This document shows positions 58,840 to 59,250 of a stretch of 59,250 nucleotides of DNA, one piece after another; position 1 is the stretch's first letter; each line of letters opens with the position of its first letter. The stretch is from assembly GCA_017936265.1 (NCBI GenBank), contig JAGBFX010000002.1, positions 1 through 59,250 of the forward strand, read 5' to 3'. Below the pieces are notes generated by a model, which saw only the letters and a program-made list of their open reading frames with translations, did no database searches and was not told where the DNA came from. Made by a program: the position numbers and the translations under genes. The stretch is from Bacteroidaceae bacterium (GTDB lineage: Bacteria > Bacteroidota > Bacteroidia > Bacteroidales > Bacteroidaceae).

Positions 58840-59097
58840 GTTTTAGGGAAAAGAATGTCCAGGGTATGAGCCGAACCTATCTTGTAAGGCTCAACGTAAA
58901 ATTCTGAGGGATTTCATTTTTACGCATATAATTTTGCCAGTCAGAAAAGGGGGAATTATTTATATATTATCCCTCTGAACAGTAGCTCGATTTTGAGATT
59001 CTTCGCTCCGTTGCTCTTCGCTCCAGAATGACAACGTCCAACGAATTTTCATTACAAGAGTAATTTTCAAAAATAAACCGGCACTGTGTGAGCAACA
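58840..59097. other. Gene-free spacer with a dispersed-repeat-like segment
   Basis: No gene seen. It contains a TGAGCC/GGCTCA hairpin near 58868-58893 and, at 58995-59035, two copies of CTTCGCTCC within GAGATTCTTCGCTCC...CCAGAATGACAAC, a wording typical of intergenic dispersed repeats in many genomes. Confidence 0.45.
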
Positions 59098-59221
59098 GTT
59101 GTTGTTAGCGGCAAATAAGGATAAAGAATGGGGGATGTTTGAGCGGTGGATTATCCTGTTGCTGTTATTGCGTGAATAGCGAGTTACCCCATTCCCTTAT
59201 TTGCTGCGTTAAGACAACAAC
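59098..59221. repeat. Large imperfect inverted repeat at the right edge
   Basis: GTTGTTGT (59098-59105) pairs with ACAACAAC (59214-59221), GCAAATAAGG (59111-59120) with CCTTATTTGC (59195-59204), and GAATGGGG (59126-59133) with CCCCATTC (59187-59194). A 5-nt bulge separates the last two on the left arm only. It may be a mobile-element relic or structured RNA. Confidence 0.6.
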
Positions 59222-59250
59222 GGCAAGAATAAAACGACCGAGGGATGTTG

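Overview
The window looks like chromosome of a gut-type member of the order Bacteroidales. Reasons: a Nuo complex whose visible genes run nuoA-B-CD-H-I-J with fused nuoCD and no nuoE/F/G; Bacteroidota-only families (DUF3822, DUF5683, DUF4595, OMP_b-brl_3 outer-membrane proteins, two-half chromate transporters); promoters of the TAnnTTTG (-7) type and little Shine-Dalgarno signal; lipoproteins with a Cys-Ser-acidic start; and secreted glycosidases ending in type IX secretion (T9SS)-like C-terminal domains. The T9SS-like tails point to a Prevotella/Paraprevotella/Phocaeicola-like lineage, but genus cannot be settled from the sequence alone.

Layout. 1-4725: nuo operon, minus strand, cut at the left edge after nuoJ. 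4806-5579: ZIP metal transporter (minus). 5771-10734: purL and a pair of half-size chromate transporters (plus). 10790-14393: small membrane protein, a structured 6S-like RNA candidate, and uvrA (all minus). 14700-18260: large collagen-repeat lipoprotein divergent from an XRE regulator. 18386-20376: GHL10-type glycosidase lipoprotein and GNAT enzyme. 20383-22571: sigma-like factor with a DUF4595 lipoprotein, plus an orphan gene (minus). 22751-27209: outer-membrane barrel protein and cardiolipin synthase (plus). 27259-29472: rsmD / DUF3822 / anchored protein operon (minus). 29566-30987: RecD/Dda-like helicase. 31101-33719: alaS (minus). 34119-35475: M23 peptidase and MerR-family regulator (plus). 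35541-41596: parA-parB-DUF5683-mltD-rel cluster (minus), linking chromosome partitioning, envelope and stringent response. 41853-52838: secreted beta-galactosidase (GH2), beta-hexosaminidase (GH20) and O-GlcNAcase-like GH84, a host-glycan-degrading set. 53061-54995: surE-lpxB (plus). 55185-58442: rsfS-ftsH-cdsA (minus). 58737-58807: tRNA-Gln(CTG). 58840-59250: no gene; dispersed-repeat-like sequence and a large imperfect inverted repeat.

Most of the window is housekeeping and orderly. The unusual signals are non-coding: a ~170-nt 6S-like RNA with its own terminator; a recurring promoter module (TYTCGCTCG, 8 nt, TAnnTTTG) upstream of the M23 peptidase and surE; very long perfect palindromes at convergent junctions; a hairpin beginning at the predicted parA mRNA 5' end; and, between GH84 and GH20, the orphan 3' end of a lost secreted-protein gene fused to a GC-rich palindromic element. 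No CRISPR array, complete transposon, prophage or defence island was seen.
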